Shown here: positions 43,136-51,276 of the stretch, piece after piece
Layout of the letters: the number at the start of each line of letters is the position of its first letter
Position numbering within the stretch: the stretch's first letter is position 1
Assembly (NCBI GenBank): GCA_003001795.1
Contig: PVNI01000009.1
Location: 223,380 to 287,379, forward strand
From: Actinomadura viridilutea
GTDB taxonomy: Bacteria; Actinomycetota; Actinomycetes; Streptosporangiales; Streptosporangiaceae
Reading direction: 5' to 3'
Length of the DNA: 64,000 nt
Notes under the pieces: generated by a model
Database searches by the model: none
What the model was told of the DNA's origin: nothing
The model's input: only the letters and a program-made list of their open reading frames with translations
Translations under genes and position numbers: made by a program

Positions 43136-44692
43136 ATGACCATGGTGGTGATCATGGCGACCGGGTGGGACGGCGGCGGCCCGGATGCGGGTCCGACGGC
43201 CGTCCTGCCCTGCGGGGGCGGGCCGTCCCGGGCCGGTGGGGCCGCGGACGAGCCGCCCACGCTCCTGACGCGCCTGTGCGAGCAGCTGGCAAGGCTCAAC
43301 GTACCGGATCCCGTCATCGTCACCCGCCCCGAAATGGCGCCCGCGCTGCACAAGGACGGCCACTTCCTCGTGGAGTCCCCGGACCCGGCCGCCGACCTTC
43401 GGGAGATCGCCCGGGTCGCCCGGCGCGCCGACGCGCCGGTGCTGGTGCTGCCCGGCGACGTGGTGATCGGCCGGGAGCTGCTGCGCCGGCTGCTCGTGGA
43501 CGGCGGCGGCACGCCCGTCACGGCGGTCACCGTGCCGCTGGGCGGCGGGTACGGCACCGTGCCCGTGCGCAGGTCCGGCGGCCGGATCGTGGCGGCCGGC
43601 TCGCCGTACCACCGGGTGACCGCGCCCGACGCCGCGTCGCCCGGGGTGCTGCGCGTGGCCGCCGACCGGACGGACGCGCTCGCCCGGATCGCCGAGGAAC
43701 TGGCCGGACTGCTGGACGCCCCCGGCCTCCTCCCCGCCGCGCAGGTCGCGCCGGACGCGGCGCACCTGCTGCTCGTCGGCCTGGTGCGGTCGGGCCTGCC
43801 CGTGCTGGACTGCGGCGACCCCCGGCTGCCCTGCCCGCGCGCCGACTCCGCGGACGCCGCCGTCGCCGCGTGCGCCGCCGTGGAGGGGGCGGACGAGGAG
43901 GGCGTCCGGCTCGCCGCCGCCGTCAAACCGGACGACGGGCCCGTGGCCGCCTTCACGGTCGCCCCGTACAGCCCGCACCTCGTGCGGTGGGCGGCGCGCC
44001 GCGGCCTGACGCCGACCACGGTGACGTGGATCTCGCTGGGCGTGGCGGCGCTGGCGGCGGTCTGGTTCTCGGCGGGCACCCGCGCCGGGCTGGTCGCGGG
44101 CGCCGTGCTGCTGTACGCGGCGTTCGTGCTCGACTGCGTCGACGGGCAGCTGGCGCGCTTCACCCGCCGCCGCAGCGCCCTCGGCGCCTGGCTGGACCCG
44201 CTCTCCGACCGGATCAAGGAGTTCGGCGTGTACGCGGGGCTGGCGGTGGGCGCCACGATCGCCGGACACGGTTCCGGCGCCGCATGGGGACCGGCGGTCG
44301 GCGCGCTGGCGTTGCAGACCGTGCGGCACACGCTCGACTTCTCTTACGCGTCGCGGCCCCGCCGGCCCGGTGAGCGGCCCCCGGCCCAGCGCACCACCTC
44401 ACTGACCGCGCCCGACGACGCCTCCCTCGACCGCCGGACGGCAGCCTCTCGTCGTCTGCCGCGTTGGGTCGGGAAGGCCGCCGTGCTGCCGATCGGCGAG
44501 CGGTTCGCGCTGATCGCGTTGACCGCCGCCCTGTTCGACGCGCGGGTGACGTTCGCGGCGCTGCTGGCCTGGGGCGGCGCGGCCGTCCTCGGCAAGGTCG
44601 CGACGCGCGCGTTCGCCGGTCGGACGGGCAAGGCCGCCACGAGGGCCAAGGCGTGCGGGGCGGGCACCGCGAGGAAGGCGGTCGCCCGATGA
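43136..44692 (+). CDS. CDP-alcohol phosphotransferase fused to a degenerate nucleotidyltransferase-like domain
   Basis: A 518-residue two-part protein. Residues about 1-250 resemble a nucleotidyltransferase fold (PVLVLPGDVVIGRELLRRLL) but lack the GxGxR loop, so this part is probably inactive. The C-terminal membrane domain carries the full CDP-alcohol phosphotransferase motif from DCVDGQLAR (starting at about residue 333) to GAWLDPLSD. It would transfer an alcohol phosphate from a CDP donor to a hydroxyl acceptor in the membrane. The layout recalls the archaeal IPCT/DIPPS fusion. GGAGG precedes the ATG; it opens a six-gene coupled operon. Confidence 0.85.
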   Translation: MTMVVIMATGWDGGGPDAGPTAVLPCGGGPSRAGGAADEPPTLLTRLCEQLARLNVPDPVIVTRPEMAPALHKDGHFLVESPDPAADLREIARVARRADAPVLVLPGDVVIGRELLRRLLVDGGGTPVTAVTVPLGGGYGTVPVRRSGGRIVAAGSPYHRVTAPDAASPGVLRVAADRTDALARIAEELAGLLDAPGLLPAAQVAPDAAHLLLVGLVRSGLPVLDCGDPRLPCPRADSADAAVAACAAVEGADEEGVRLAAAVKPDDGPVAAFTVAPYSPHLVRWAARRGLTPTTVTWISLGVAALAAVWFSAGTRAGLVAGAVLLYAAFVLDCVDGQLARFTRRRSALGAWLDPLSDRIKEFGVYAGLAVGATIAGHGSGAAWGPAVGALALQTVRHTLDFSYASRPRRPGERPPAQRTTSLTAPDDASLDRRTAASRRLPRWVGKAAVLPIGERFALIALTAALFDARVTFAALLAWGGAAVLGKVATRAFAGRTGKAATRAKACGAGTARKAVAR

Positions 44693-45339
44693 CGGGCCTG
44701 GCGACCCGCGGTCCGGCCGTGCACGTGCCGGACGCCCGCGTCCCCGTCCCGCCGCACCTGCTGCGCGGCGACGGCCCGGTCTGCCTGGCCCTGGCGCGGC
44801 TGGCGCGCGGGCAGCTGCCGCCGCTGCCCGGCGCCCTGACGGCCGCCGCGGTCGCCGCCGTGCTCACGACCGCCGGGCTCGGGCACGAGCGCGGCCCCGC
44901 GCTGTTCGTCCCGGTGGCGGTGCTGCTTCTGACCGGACCGGCGGCGACACATCCGCATAACGGAAGGTTCGACTGGCTTGTCCCGCCCCTCATCCGTGCG
45001 ATCGAGTATGGTTACCTGGCCGGACTGGGGTTCGCGAAGGGTGTGCCGGCGCCGCTGGTGTACGCGCTGCTCGCGGTCCTGGCCTACCACCACCACGACA
45101 CCGTGTACCGCACCCGCCAAGGGCTGCGGCCGGACGCCCGGCTGTTTCGGGCCGGTCTCGGCTGGGAGGGACGCGCGCTGGTCGTGGCGGCGGCGGGCCT
45201 GGTCGGGCCGCTCCCGTTCGCGTACGCCGCGCTGGCCGCCTACCTTGGCGTGTTGTTCGCTGGCGAAAGCGTCACGACCTGGCTGCGGACCGGGCGCGGC
45301 AGCGGCGTGATCGTCGACCTGGAGGAAGAGGAATCATGA
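44689..45339 (+). CDS. Integral membrane protein, DUF5941-like
   Basis: A 216-residue protein. Hydrophobic segments include ALTAAAVAAVLTTAGLG, ALFVPVAVLLLTGP, VYALLAVLAYHHHDTVYRTRQGL and ALVVAAAGLVGPLPFAYAALAAYLGVLF. DUF5941 proteins occur next to CDP-alcohol phosphotransferases. The ATG overlaps the previous stop (ATGA) and its stop overlaps the next ATG, so it is made with both neighbours and could be a membrane partner. The domain assignment is from memory and is not certain. Confidence 0.7.
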   Translation: MTGLATRGPAVHVPDARVPVPPHLLRGDGPVCLALARLARGQLPPLPGALTAAAVAAVLTTAGLGHERGPALFVPVAVLLLTGPAATHPHNGRFDWLVPPLIRAIEYGYLAGLGFAKGVPAPLVYALLAVLAYHHHDTVYRTRQGLRPDARLFRAGLGWEGRALVVAAAGLVGPLPFAYAALAAYLGVLFAGESVTTWLRTGRGSGVIVDLEEEES

Positions 45340-46067
45340 TCGGCATGGTGCTGGCGGCGGGCGCCGGGCGCAGGCTGCGGCCGTACACCGACACGCTGCC
45401 CAAGGCCCTGGTTCCCGTGGACGGTGACACCACCATCCTGGACATCGCCCTGGGCAACCTGAGCGCGGTCGGGCTGACCGAGGTGGTCATCGTCGTCGGC
45501 TACTGCGCCGAGGCGGTCGAGAAGCGCAAGGCCGACCTCGAGCGGCGGTACGGCGTGTCGATCACCCTCGTCCACAACGACAAGGCCGAGGAGTGGAACA
45601 ACGCCTACTCCATGTGGCTGGCGCGCGAGCACTTCTCCAAGGGCGTCCTCATGGTCAACGGCGACACCGTGCACCCGGTGAGCGTGGAGAAGACGCTACT
45701 GGCCGGACGGGGACCGGACATCCTGCTCGCGGTGGACGACGTGAAAACTCTGGCCGACGAGGAGATGAAGGTCACCCTCGACGCGGACCGCAACCTGGCC
45801 CGCATCACCAAGCAGATGGACCCCGCCGAGGCGTACGGCGAGTACATCGGCGCCACCCTGATCGAGCCCGCGGCCGCCGGTCCGCTGGCCGAGGCCCTGG
45901 AGGCCACCTGGCGGCGCGACCCGAACCTGTACTACGAGGACGGCTACCAGGAGCTGGTGAACCGCGGCGGCCGCATCGCCGTCGCGCCGATCGGCGCCGT
46001 GGAGTGGGTCGAGGTCGACAACCACGACGACCTGGCCAAGGCCCGCCGGATCGCCGCGAACTACTGA
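45336..46067 (+). CDS. LicC/IPCT-like nucleotidyltransferase (CTP:phosphoalcohol)
   Basis: A 243-residue sugar-nucleotidyltransferase-fold enzyme. The nucleotide loop is MVLAAGAGRRLRPYTDTLPKAL, with MVNGDTVHP carrying the catalytic Asp and VEWVEVDNHDDLAKA near the end. It is closest in style to phosphocholine (LicC) and inositol-1-phosphate cytidylyltransferases. Together with two CDP-alcohol phosphotransferases it probably supplies their CDP-linked donor. ATGA overlap with the preceding gene. Confidence 0.82.
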   Translation: MIGMVLAAGAGRRLRPYTDTLPKALVPVDGDTTILDIALGNLSAVGLTEVVIVVGYCAEAVEKRKADLERRYGVSITLVHNDKAEEWNNAYSMWLAREHFSKGVLMVNGDTVHPVSVEKTLLAGRGPDILLAVDDVKTLADEEMKVTLDADRNLARITKQMDPAEAYGEYIGATLIEPAAAGPLAEALEATWRRDPNLYYEDGYQELVNRGGRIAVAPIGAVEWVEVDNHDDLAKARRIAANY

Positions 46068-46143
46068 TCCCGGACGCCCGCCGCGTCGCGGCATCCCTGC
46101 CCCTGCCCCTCCGCCGTACGGGACGACCGAGCGAGGAACGCAC

Positions 46144-47217
46144 ATGCCCCTCCTGACGCGGATGCTCACCGCGCCGCTGTCCATCGACGTCCGCCGCGGG
46201 GCCGTGGCGGCCCTCGGCGACCTGCTGGCCGACCGCCGCATCGCCACCGAGGGCCGGGTCGCCATCGCCGTCGGCCCCGGCCAGGGCGACCAGATCGCCG
46301 AGCAGGTGCGGCCCTCCCTGGAGGACTGCGAGGTGTTCCGGGTGGACGGCGGCACCGTCGACGCCGCGGTCACCCTCGGGTCCCAGCTGCGCGGCGGCTC
46401 CTACGAGGCGGTGGTCGGCATCGGCGGCGGCCGCACCATCGACGCCACCAAGTACGCCGCCACGCTGGCCGGCATCCCGATGGTGTCGGTGGCCACCAAC
46501 CTGTCGCACGACGGCATCTGCTCGCCGGTCGCCTCGCTGGAGCACGACAAGGGCAAGGGCTCGTTCGGCGTGGTGATGCCGCTGGCGATGGTCGTCGACC
46601 TGGACTACGTGCGGGCCGCGCCGCCGCGGCTGGTGCGCGCGGGCATCGGCGACGTGATCAGCAACCTGTCGGCGGTGGACGACTGGCTGCTCGCGGCCGA
46701 GGCGTGCGGCGAGCCGGTGGACCGACTGGCCCTCACCCTGGCCCGCACCGCCGCCGAGGCGCTGCTCAACCAGCCCGGCTCGATCGAGTCCGACCGGTTC
46801 CTGACCGTGCTGGCCGAGGGGCTCGTCCTGTCCGGCATGGCGATGTCGTTCGCCGGGTCGTCGCGGCCGTCCAGCGGCGGCGACCACGAGATCCTGCACG
46901 CCATCGACCAGCTGTTCCCCGGCACCGCCAACCACGGCGAGCTGGCCGGGATCGGCGCGGCGTTCTGCTACCACCTGCGCGTCACGCACACCGGGACGGG
47001 CGGCGAGCGGCTCGAAGAGATCATGGCGTGCCTGCGGCGGCACGGTCTGCCGCTGCTGCCCGGCGACGTGGGCCTGACCGTCGAGCAGTTCGCCGAGGCC
47101 GTCGCGTACGCCCCGCGCACCCGCCCCGGCCGCTATACGATCTTGGAGCATCTCGGCCTCGACAAGGGCGCGATCCTCAAGGCGGTTGAAGAGTATGTCC
47201 AAGCCCACGGAGGCTGA
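46144..47217 (+). CDS. Glycerol-1-phosphate dehydrogenase-like enzyme
   Basis: A 357-residue NAD(P)-dependent, iron/zinc alcohol dehydrogenase of the EgsA/AraM type. The nucleotide loop is GIGGGRTID (about 92-100). Candidate metal ligands are Asp170 (AGIGD), His248 (GGDHEI) and His264 in NHGELAGIG, which parallels the archaeal G1PDH sequence. Family members reduce dihydroxyacetone phosphate to sn-glycerol-1-phosphate. Linked to cytidylyltransferase and CDP-alcohol transferase genes, it may provide the polyol phosphate. Its 3' end overlaps the next gene by 23 bp. Confidence 0.85.
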   Translation: MPLLTRMLTAPLSIDVRRGAVAALGDLLADRRIATEGRVAIAVGPGQGDQIAEQVRPSLEDCEVFRVDGGTVDAAVTLGSQLRGGSYEAVVGIGGGRTIDATKYAATLAGIPMVSVATNLSHDGICSPVASLEHDKGKGSFGVVMPLAMVVDLDYVRAAPPRLVRAGIGDVISNLSAVDDWLLAAEACGEPVDRLALTLARTAAEALLNQPGSIESDRFLTVLAEGLVLSGMAMSFAGSSRPSSGGDHEILHAIDQLFPGTANHGELAGIGAAFCYHLRVTHTGTGGERLEEIMACLRRHGLPLLPGDVGLTVEQFAEAVAYAPRTRPGRYTILEHLGLDKGAILKAVEEYVQAHGG

Positions 47218-48034
47218 GGCGGCCGCCGCGGCTCCCCGCCCGTCCCGCCGCCGGGCGACGGTCGCGGACGTGCGGCGCCACGGCCAGCCGCCCGGCCTCA
47301 AGGAACGGCGCAACGAGGAGCACTGGGCCGGGCGCCTGTACATGCGGGCGCTGTCGCCGTACTTCGCCTGGCTGTTCCTGCGGTTGGGGTTCTCTCCCAA
47401 CCAGCTGACCTACCTGATGATGATCTGCGGCGTCGCCGCCGGGGTCGTGGTGTCGCTGCCCGCGGACCCGCTGTGGACCGCGCTGGGCGGCGCACTGCTC
47501 ATCCAGGCGTACCTGCTGCTGGACTGCGTGGACGGCGAGGTCGCCCGCTACCTGCGGCAGACGTCCGTGGCCGGGGTGTTCCTGGACCGCATCGGCCACT
47601 ACCTGTCGGAGGTGGCGCTGCTGATCGGCCTCGGCTACGCCGCGCAGGGCGGCTGGCGCACCGGCGGGTACGTCGAGCTCGGGCTGCTGGCCGCGGTCGG
47701 CGCCGCGCTGATCAAGGCGGAGACCGACAACGTGGTGGTGGCGCGGGCCAAGTCGGGCCTGCCCGCCGCCCCGCCCGGCGGCGACCGGGCTCTGCGGCCC
47801 CGCTCCACCGGGATCGCGCTGGCCCGGCAGGCCGCGTCCATGCTGCGCTTCCACCGCATCATCGGCGCGGTGGAGCTGTCCCTGCTGATCCTGGCCGCCA
47901 CCGTGCTGGACGTGCTGCTGGGCACCCAGACGCCGGCCGCGGTGCGGGTGCTGACCGTCGCCGTGGCGGTCGTGGCGGTCGTGCAGACGGTGCTGCATCT
48001 GGTGAGCATCCTGGCTTCGCGGAGGCTGCGGTGA
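47195..48034 (+). CDS. CDP-alcohol phosphotransferase, variant active site
   Basis: A 279-residue membrane enzyme. The CDP-alcohol motif starts DCVDGEVARY (from residue 110) and continues GVFLDRIGH, so the last Asp of D-x2-DG-x2-AR-x8-G-x3-D-x3-D is replaced by His135 (codon CAC at 47597-47599). That Asp normally acts as the catalytic base. The other motif residues are intact. It is coupled to the dehydrogenase gene and the following glycosyltransferase (GTGA). It may use a different acceptor, or His as base. ATG 47195 is preferred over TTG 47186. Confidence 0.85.
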   Translation: MSKPTEAEAAAAAPRPSRRRATVADVRRHGQPPGLKERRNEEHWAGRLYMRALSPYFAWLFLRLGFSPNQLTYLMMICGVAAGVVVSLPADPLWTALGGALLIQAYLLLDCVDGEVARYLRQTSVAGVFLDRIGHYLSEVALLIGLGYAAQGGWRTGGYVELGLLAAVGAALIKAETDNVVVARAKSGLPAAPPGGDRALRPRSTGIALARQAASMLRFHRIIGAVELSLLILAATVLDVLLGTQTPAAVRVLTVAVAVVAVVQTVLHLVSILASRRLR

Positions 48035-48975
48035 GCGACGGGGGCGCTGTGACTCAGGACGACCGTGCGGCGGCGCCGCGCGCGGGCGAGGACCTCGCGC
48101 TGAGCGTCGTCGTGCTCACCATGGGCAATCGGCCCGCGGAACTCGCCCGCGCGGTGCGCAGCGCCCTCGAGCAGGAGCACGTGGACGTCGAGGTCGTCCT
48201 CGTCGGGAACGGGGTGCCGGGGGACTGGCGGCCCGGGGACGACGAGATCTTCGACGACAAGCGCGTGGTGATCCTGCGGCTGCCCACCAACGTGGGCATC
48301 CCGGCGGGGCGCAACCGCGGCGTCGAGGCGGCGAGCGGCGACGTGATCCTCTTCCTGGACGACGACGGCTGGTACCGTTCGCCGCGCCTCGGCGCGCACG
48401 TGCGGGACCGCTTCGCCGCCGAGCCCGACCTCGGCATCATCTCGTTCCGGGTGCGCGACCCCGAGGGCGGCCGCGGCGAGCGGCGCCACGTGCCCCGGCT
48501 GCGCGCGGGCGACCCGGAGCGGTCCTCGGAGGTCACCACGTTCCTGGGCGGCGCCTGCGCGATCCGCCGCGCCGCGTTCGACGCCGGGGGCGGGCTGCCG
48601 GAGGACTTCTTCTACGCCCACGAGGAGACCGACCTGGCCTGGCAGGTCCTCAACGCCGGCTACCGCATCGTCTACGACGCGTCGGCGGTGATGTACCACC
48701 CGGCGGTGCTGCCGACCCGGCACGCCATGTTCTACCGGTACAACGCCCGCAACCGCGTCTGGCTGGCCCGCCGCAACCTGCCGTGGCCGCTGGCCCTGAC
48801 GTACCTGGCCGTGTGGGTCGGTCTGACGGTGCTGCGCGAGCGCAAGCCGAGCGCGCTCAAGCCGTGGTTCAAGGGGTTCGCGGAGGGCTGGCGCAAGCCC
48901 GCGGGGCCGCGCCGTCCCATCTCCTGGCGCACCGCGTGGCGCATGACCCTCAAGGGCCGCCCGCCGATCATCTGA
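48031..48975 (+). CDS. Family 2 glycosyltransferase
   Basis: A 314-residue GT-A enzyme. LSVVVLTMGNRPAELARAV opens the fold, FLDDDGWYR supplies the DxD-type site, and FLGGACAIRRAAFDAGGGLPEDFFYAHEETDLAWQVLNAGY is the acceptor region with the ED motif. A short C-terminal hydrophobic stretch (LALTYLAVWVGLTVL) suggests membrane association. It is rhamnosyltransferase-like. As the last gene of the coupled operon, it probably glycosylates the product of the upstream enzymes. GGAGG lies 5 nt before the GTG. Confidence 0.87.
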   Translation: MSDGGAVTQDDRAAAPRAGEDLALSVVVLTMGNRPAELARAVRSALEQEHVDVEVVLVGNGVPGDWRPGDDEIFDDKRVVILRLPTNVGIPAGRNRGVEAASGDVILFLDDDGWYRSPRLGAHVRDRFAAEPDLGIISFRVRDPEGGRGERRHVPRLRAGDPERSSEVTTFLGGACAIRRAAFDAGGGLPEDFFYAHEETDLAWQVLNAGYRIVYDASAVMYHPAVLPTRHAMFYRYNARNRVWLARRNLPWPLALTYLAVWVGLTVLRERKPSALKPWFKGFAEGWRKPAGPRRPISWRTAWRMTLKGRPPII

Positions 48976-48985
48976 CCCGGCCCCG

Positions 48986-50539
48986 CTACCGGAGCGTGGC
49001 CCAGGCGTTGAGCCGGGTCTCCTTCACCTCGACGCCGACGCGCTCGTAGCCGTCCGGACCGGAGCGGCCGCGCATGTGCCGAATGACGCTGTCATACACG
49101 TACGACGACACGATCAGCCCGAGGTCGGCGGTCGGGGAGGCGGCCATCCGCTTCTTGAAGGCGGGCGCGTCCAGCAGCCGCGCGGCCCGGATGATGCAGC
49201 TGCCCGACACCCCGTGGGGGTCGCTGGTCACGGGCCCGATGTCGCACGCCACCCGCAGGCGGATCGTCAGCGCGGCGCCCGCCGCCCGGTTGTGGCGGCG
49301 CAGGCCCGCGCGCAGCCGGTCCGGCAACGGGTCGATGAGGAGCCGCGGCGCCACGTGCGGCGGCACGACGATCAGCGCGCCGTCGCCGCGGTCCTCGCGG
49401 TGGCAGGCCGCCCAGGGGATGCCCGACCTGTCGAACGCCTCGGCGAGGATCGCGTAGAGCGCGCGGCGCACCTCCAGCCGGTCCTCGTCGGTGCGCCGGG
49501 GATCGCTGAACCCCACGACGTCGGCGAAGACGATCGAGCAGGTCTGCCCCGACCATGAGGGCTCCGGTGGGGACGGGCCGATGGGGCGGCGCCACGTCGG
49601 CCCGCCGGGGACATGGGTGAGCCGGTCGTAGACCTGGTGCTCCAGCACGGCGACCACGCGCGGATGCCGCTGCAGGAAGGCGTTGAACGCCGCGGCGGGG
49701 GCGACCAGCGCGCGCACCTCGGTCAGCGCGGTCACCGTGGCCGACCGCTGGCGGACGAGGAAGATGGCGCGCTCGCCGATGATGTCGCCGGGCCCGCGCA
49801 GGGCGATCTCCTCGTCGTCGCCGTCCCCCCGGGTCACCTTGGTCAGCCCTTCCCGGATCACCAGCACCCGGTCGGCGGGCTGGTTCTTGCGGAACAGGAC
49901 GCTGCCCTTGGGGAAGGTCTCCAGGCTCATCAGCTCGGTGAGGGCGTCCTGTTCCTCGCGGGTGAGCGCATTCCAGAACGTGTGGTGCGGGACGAGATTG
50001 AGCGGGGACCGCCGCGGCTGCCGCCCCTCGCCCGGACGGGCCGTGGCGGACGTCTCCGTCTTCTCACCGGTCAAAGCTTGGCGCCGCGGACGGTCCTCGA
50101 TCGCGTCCGCGCCGACGTCCTGTGCCGCGGTCACCTGGCCCGTCATCGATGCCGCCGGCTGCCGGGGCGCGCCCCGCCGCAGCGTCAGCGGCAGGAAGAA
50201 CGCGGCGGCGCACGCCTCGATCAGCGCCCGCACCTCGTCGACCGTCTCGGCCGTCTCGATGCCTCGGCGGACCAAGTTGACCAGCATGATCGTGAACCCG
50301 GTGACGGGGACGCCGAGCACGACCACCACGAGGAGGGACAACACCCGCGCCTGCGCAAGGGCCGCGGTCTCGCCGGCGGCGCCGCTGATCAGCAGGGCCA
50401 AGGCGGCCACCGGCGTGACGGCCGCGTTCAGCCGTGCGAACAGGCCGCGCCGATTCCGCGTGTCGGGCTCCCTGTCATCGGGACGCCCGGTCCCCCGTCC
50501 TTCGACCCGTCGCCGTGAGGGCGTCGATCGGCGACCCAT
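48986..50539 (-). CDS. Membrane protein with cNMP-binding and cyclase-homology domains
   Basis: A 517-residue fusion. Two helices (VTPVAALALLISGAAG and VLSLLVVVVLGVPVTGFTIMLV) are followed by a linker. A Crp-type cyclic nucleotide-binding domain spans about residues 190-305 (FPKGSVLFRKNQPADRVLVIREG, GPGDIIGERAIF). The C-terminal class III cyclase-like domain starts CSIVFADVVGFSDPRRT and has REDRGDGALIVVP. A metal-site Asp is present, but the transition-state Asn/Arg region is not clear, so it may be a sensor and not an active cyclase. GGAGG precedes the ATG. No close description of this architecture is known to me. Confidence 0.78.
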   Translation of the reverse strand: MGRRSTPSRRRVEGRGTGRPDDREPDTRNRRGLFARLNAAVTPVAALALLISGAAGETAALAQARVLSLLVVVVLGVPVTGFTIMLVNLVRRGIETAETVDEVRALIEACAAAFFLPLTLRRGAPRQPAASMTGQVTAAQDVGADAIEDRPRRQALTGEKTETSATARPGEGRQPRRSPLNLVPHHTFWNALTREEQDALTELMSLETFPKGSVLFRKNQPADRVLVIREGLTKVTRGDGDDEEIALRGPGDIIGERAIFLVRQRSATVTALTEVRALVAPAAAFNAFLQRHPRVVAVLEHQVYDRLTHVPGGPTWRRPIGPSPPEPSWSGQTCSIVFADVVGFSDPRRTDEDRLEVRRALYAILAEAFDRSGIPWAACHREDRGDGALIVVPPHVAPRLLIDPLPDRLRAGLRRHNRAAGAALTIRLRVACDIGPVTSDPHGVSGSCIIRAARLLDAPAFKKRMAASPTADLGLIVSSYVYDSVIRHMRGRSGPDGYERVGVEVKETRLNAWATLR

Positions 50540-50652
50540 ACACCCATCCCTCCTTGCGTTCCGGTGAGCCGGCTCCCCCGGGGCCGGTCACCTGTCCGTG
50601 GTCGTCGCGGGATGCCGCGGCGGGGTCCGTCCTCTCTGAGAGTAGAACGATG

Positions 50653-50691
50653 CGCATACGATGTACATAAATGTGATGCACATCGTACGCG
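50653..50691. promoter_or_regulatory. 12-bp inverted repeat with inner palindrome
   Basis: CGCATACGATGT (50653-50664) pairs with ACATCGTACGCG (50680-50691), one mismatch. Inside lies ATGTG-ATG-CACAT (50671-50683), a smaller symmetric site. It is a probable operator in the divergent region upstream of the cNMP-binding gene. Confidence 0.5.
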
Positions 50692-50752
50692 TTTGGTTCG
50701 AGAACGATATGAGTAGATGAGGCGTCTTGTGGGTATGCTCTGGGTTGCGACG

Positions 50753-50790
50753 TTGACCGGTATGCGGCAGAGGCTCATACTTGCCGCATA
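50753..50790 (+). promoter_or_regulatory. Promoter with inverted repeat spanning the -10
   Basis: TTGACC (50753-50758) and CATACT (50776-50781) are 17 bp apart. TATGCGGCA (50761-50769) and its exact complement TGCCGCATA (50782-50790) flank the -10, so a bound repressor would cover the polymerase site. It drives the RHH gene, with a leader of about 165 nt. Confidence 0.65.
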
Positions 50791-50954
50791 TGCCGCCTCG
50801 GTGGCACGCGACGTCAGGGAGGGTCGATGGCGGAACGGCGGGTGCCGGCACGCGGGACGTCGCCGGGCAAGCGATCCGACGAGCGCCGTCGGCCGTGGTC
50901 GTCGGTTCACGACACTCAGAGGCGGACAGGCGCCTCGGCTAAGGGAGACCCTCG

Positions 50955-51227
50955 ATGAGCAAGGCGGACGCGGCCGTGACCGGCCGCTCTCACGACGGCG
51001 CCGCGTACGGCGACGCGCCCGGCACCAAGGAGCGCGTCACCGTCAACCTGACCGGCAAGGGGGCGGCGGCGCTCGCCGAGTTGGGCCGGACGGGGGACTC
51101 GAAGACCGACATCATCAACCGGGCGCTGAGCATCTACGAGTACTTCGAGCGCATCATCCGCGAAGGGGGCGCGGTGTACGTGCGCGAACGCGGCTCCGAG
51201 GAGTTCATACGCGTTCAGTTCCTATGA
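50955..51227 (+). CDS. Small ribbon-helix-helix protein
   Basis: A 90-residue protein. After a disordered N-terminus, KERVTVNLTGKGAAALAELGRTGDSKTDIINRALSIYEYFERII has the strand-helix-helix pattern of Arc/MetJ-type DNA-binding proteins. The last strand is GGAVYVRERGSEEFIRVQFL. Such small RHH proteins are often autoregulators or antitoxins, but no toxin gene is next to it. The promoter at 50753 carries an inverted repeat that it could bind. AGGGAGA lies upstream of the ATG. Confidence 0.75.
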   Translation: MSKADAAVTGRSHDGAAYGDAPGTKERVTVNLTGKGAAALAELGRTGDSKTDIINRALSIYEYFERIIREGGAVYVRERGSEEFIRVQFL

Positions 51228-51276
51228 CCCGGCGCGCGCGAGCGGGAACGGCCGCGGCGCGGGAAGGCGAGGCGGA

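Larger units (their letters stand above)
50540..50954. other. AT-richer divergent promoter region
   Basis: About 415 bp between the divergent cyclase-fusion and RHH genes. It contains inverted repeats at 50653-50691 and 50761-50790 and a well-formed promoter. No gene was recognised. Confidence 0.6.
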
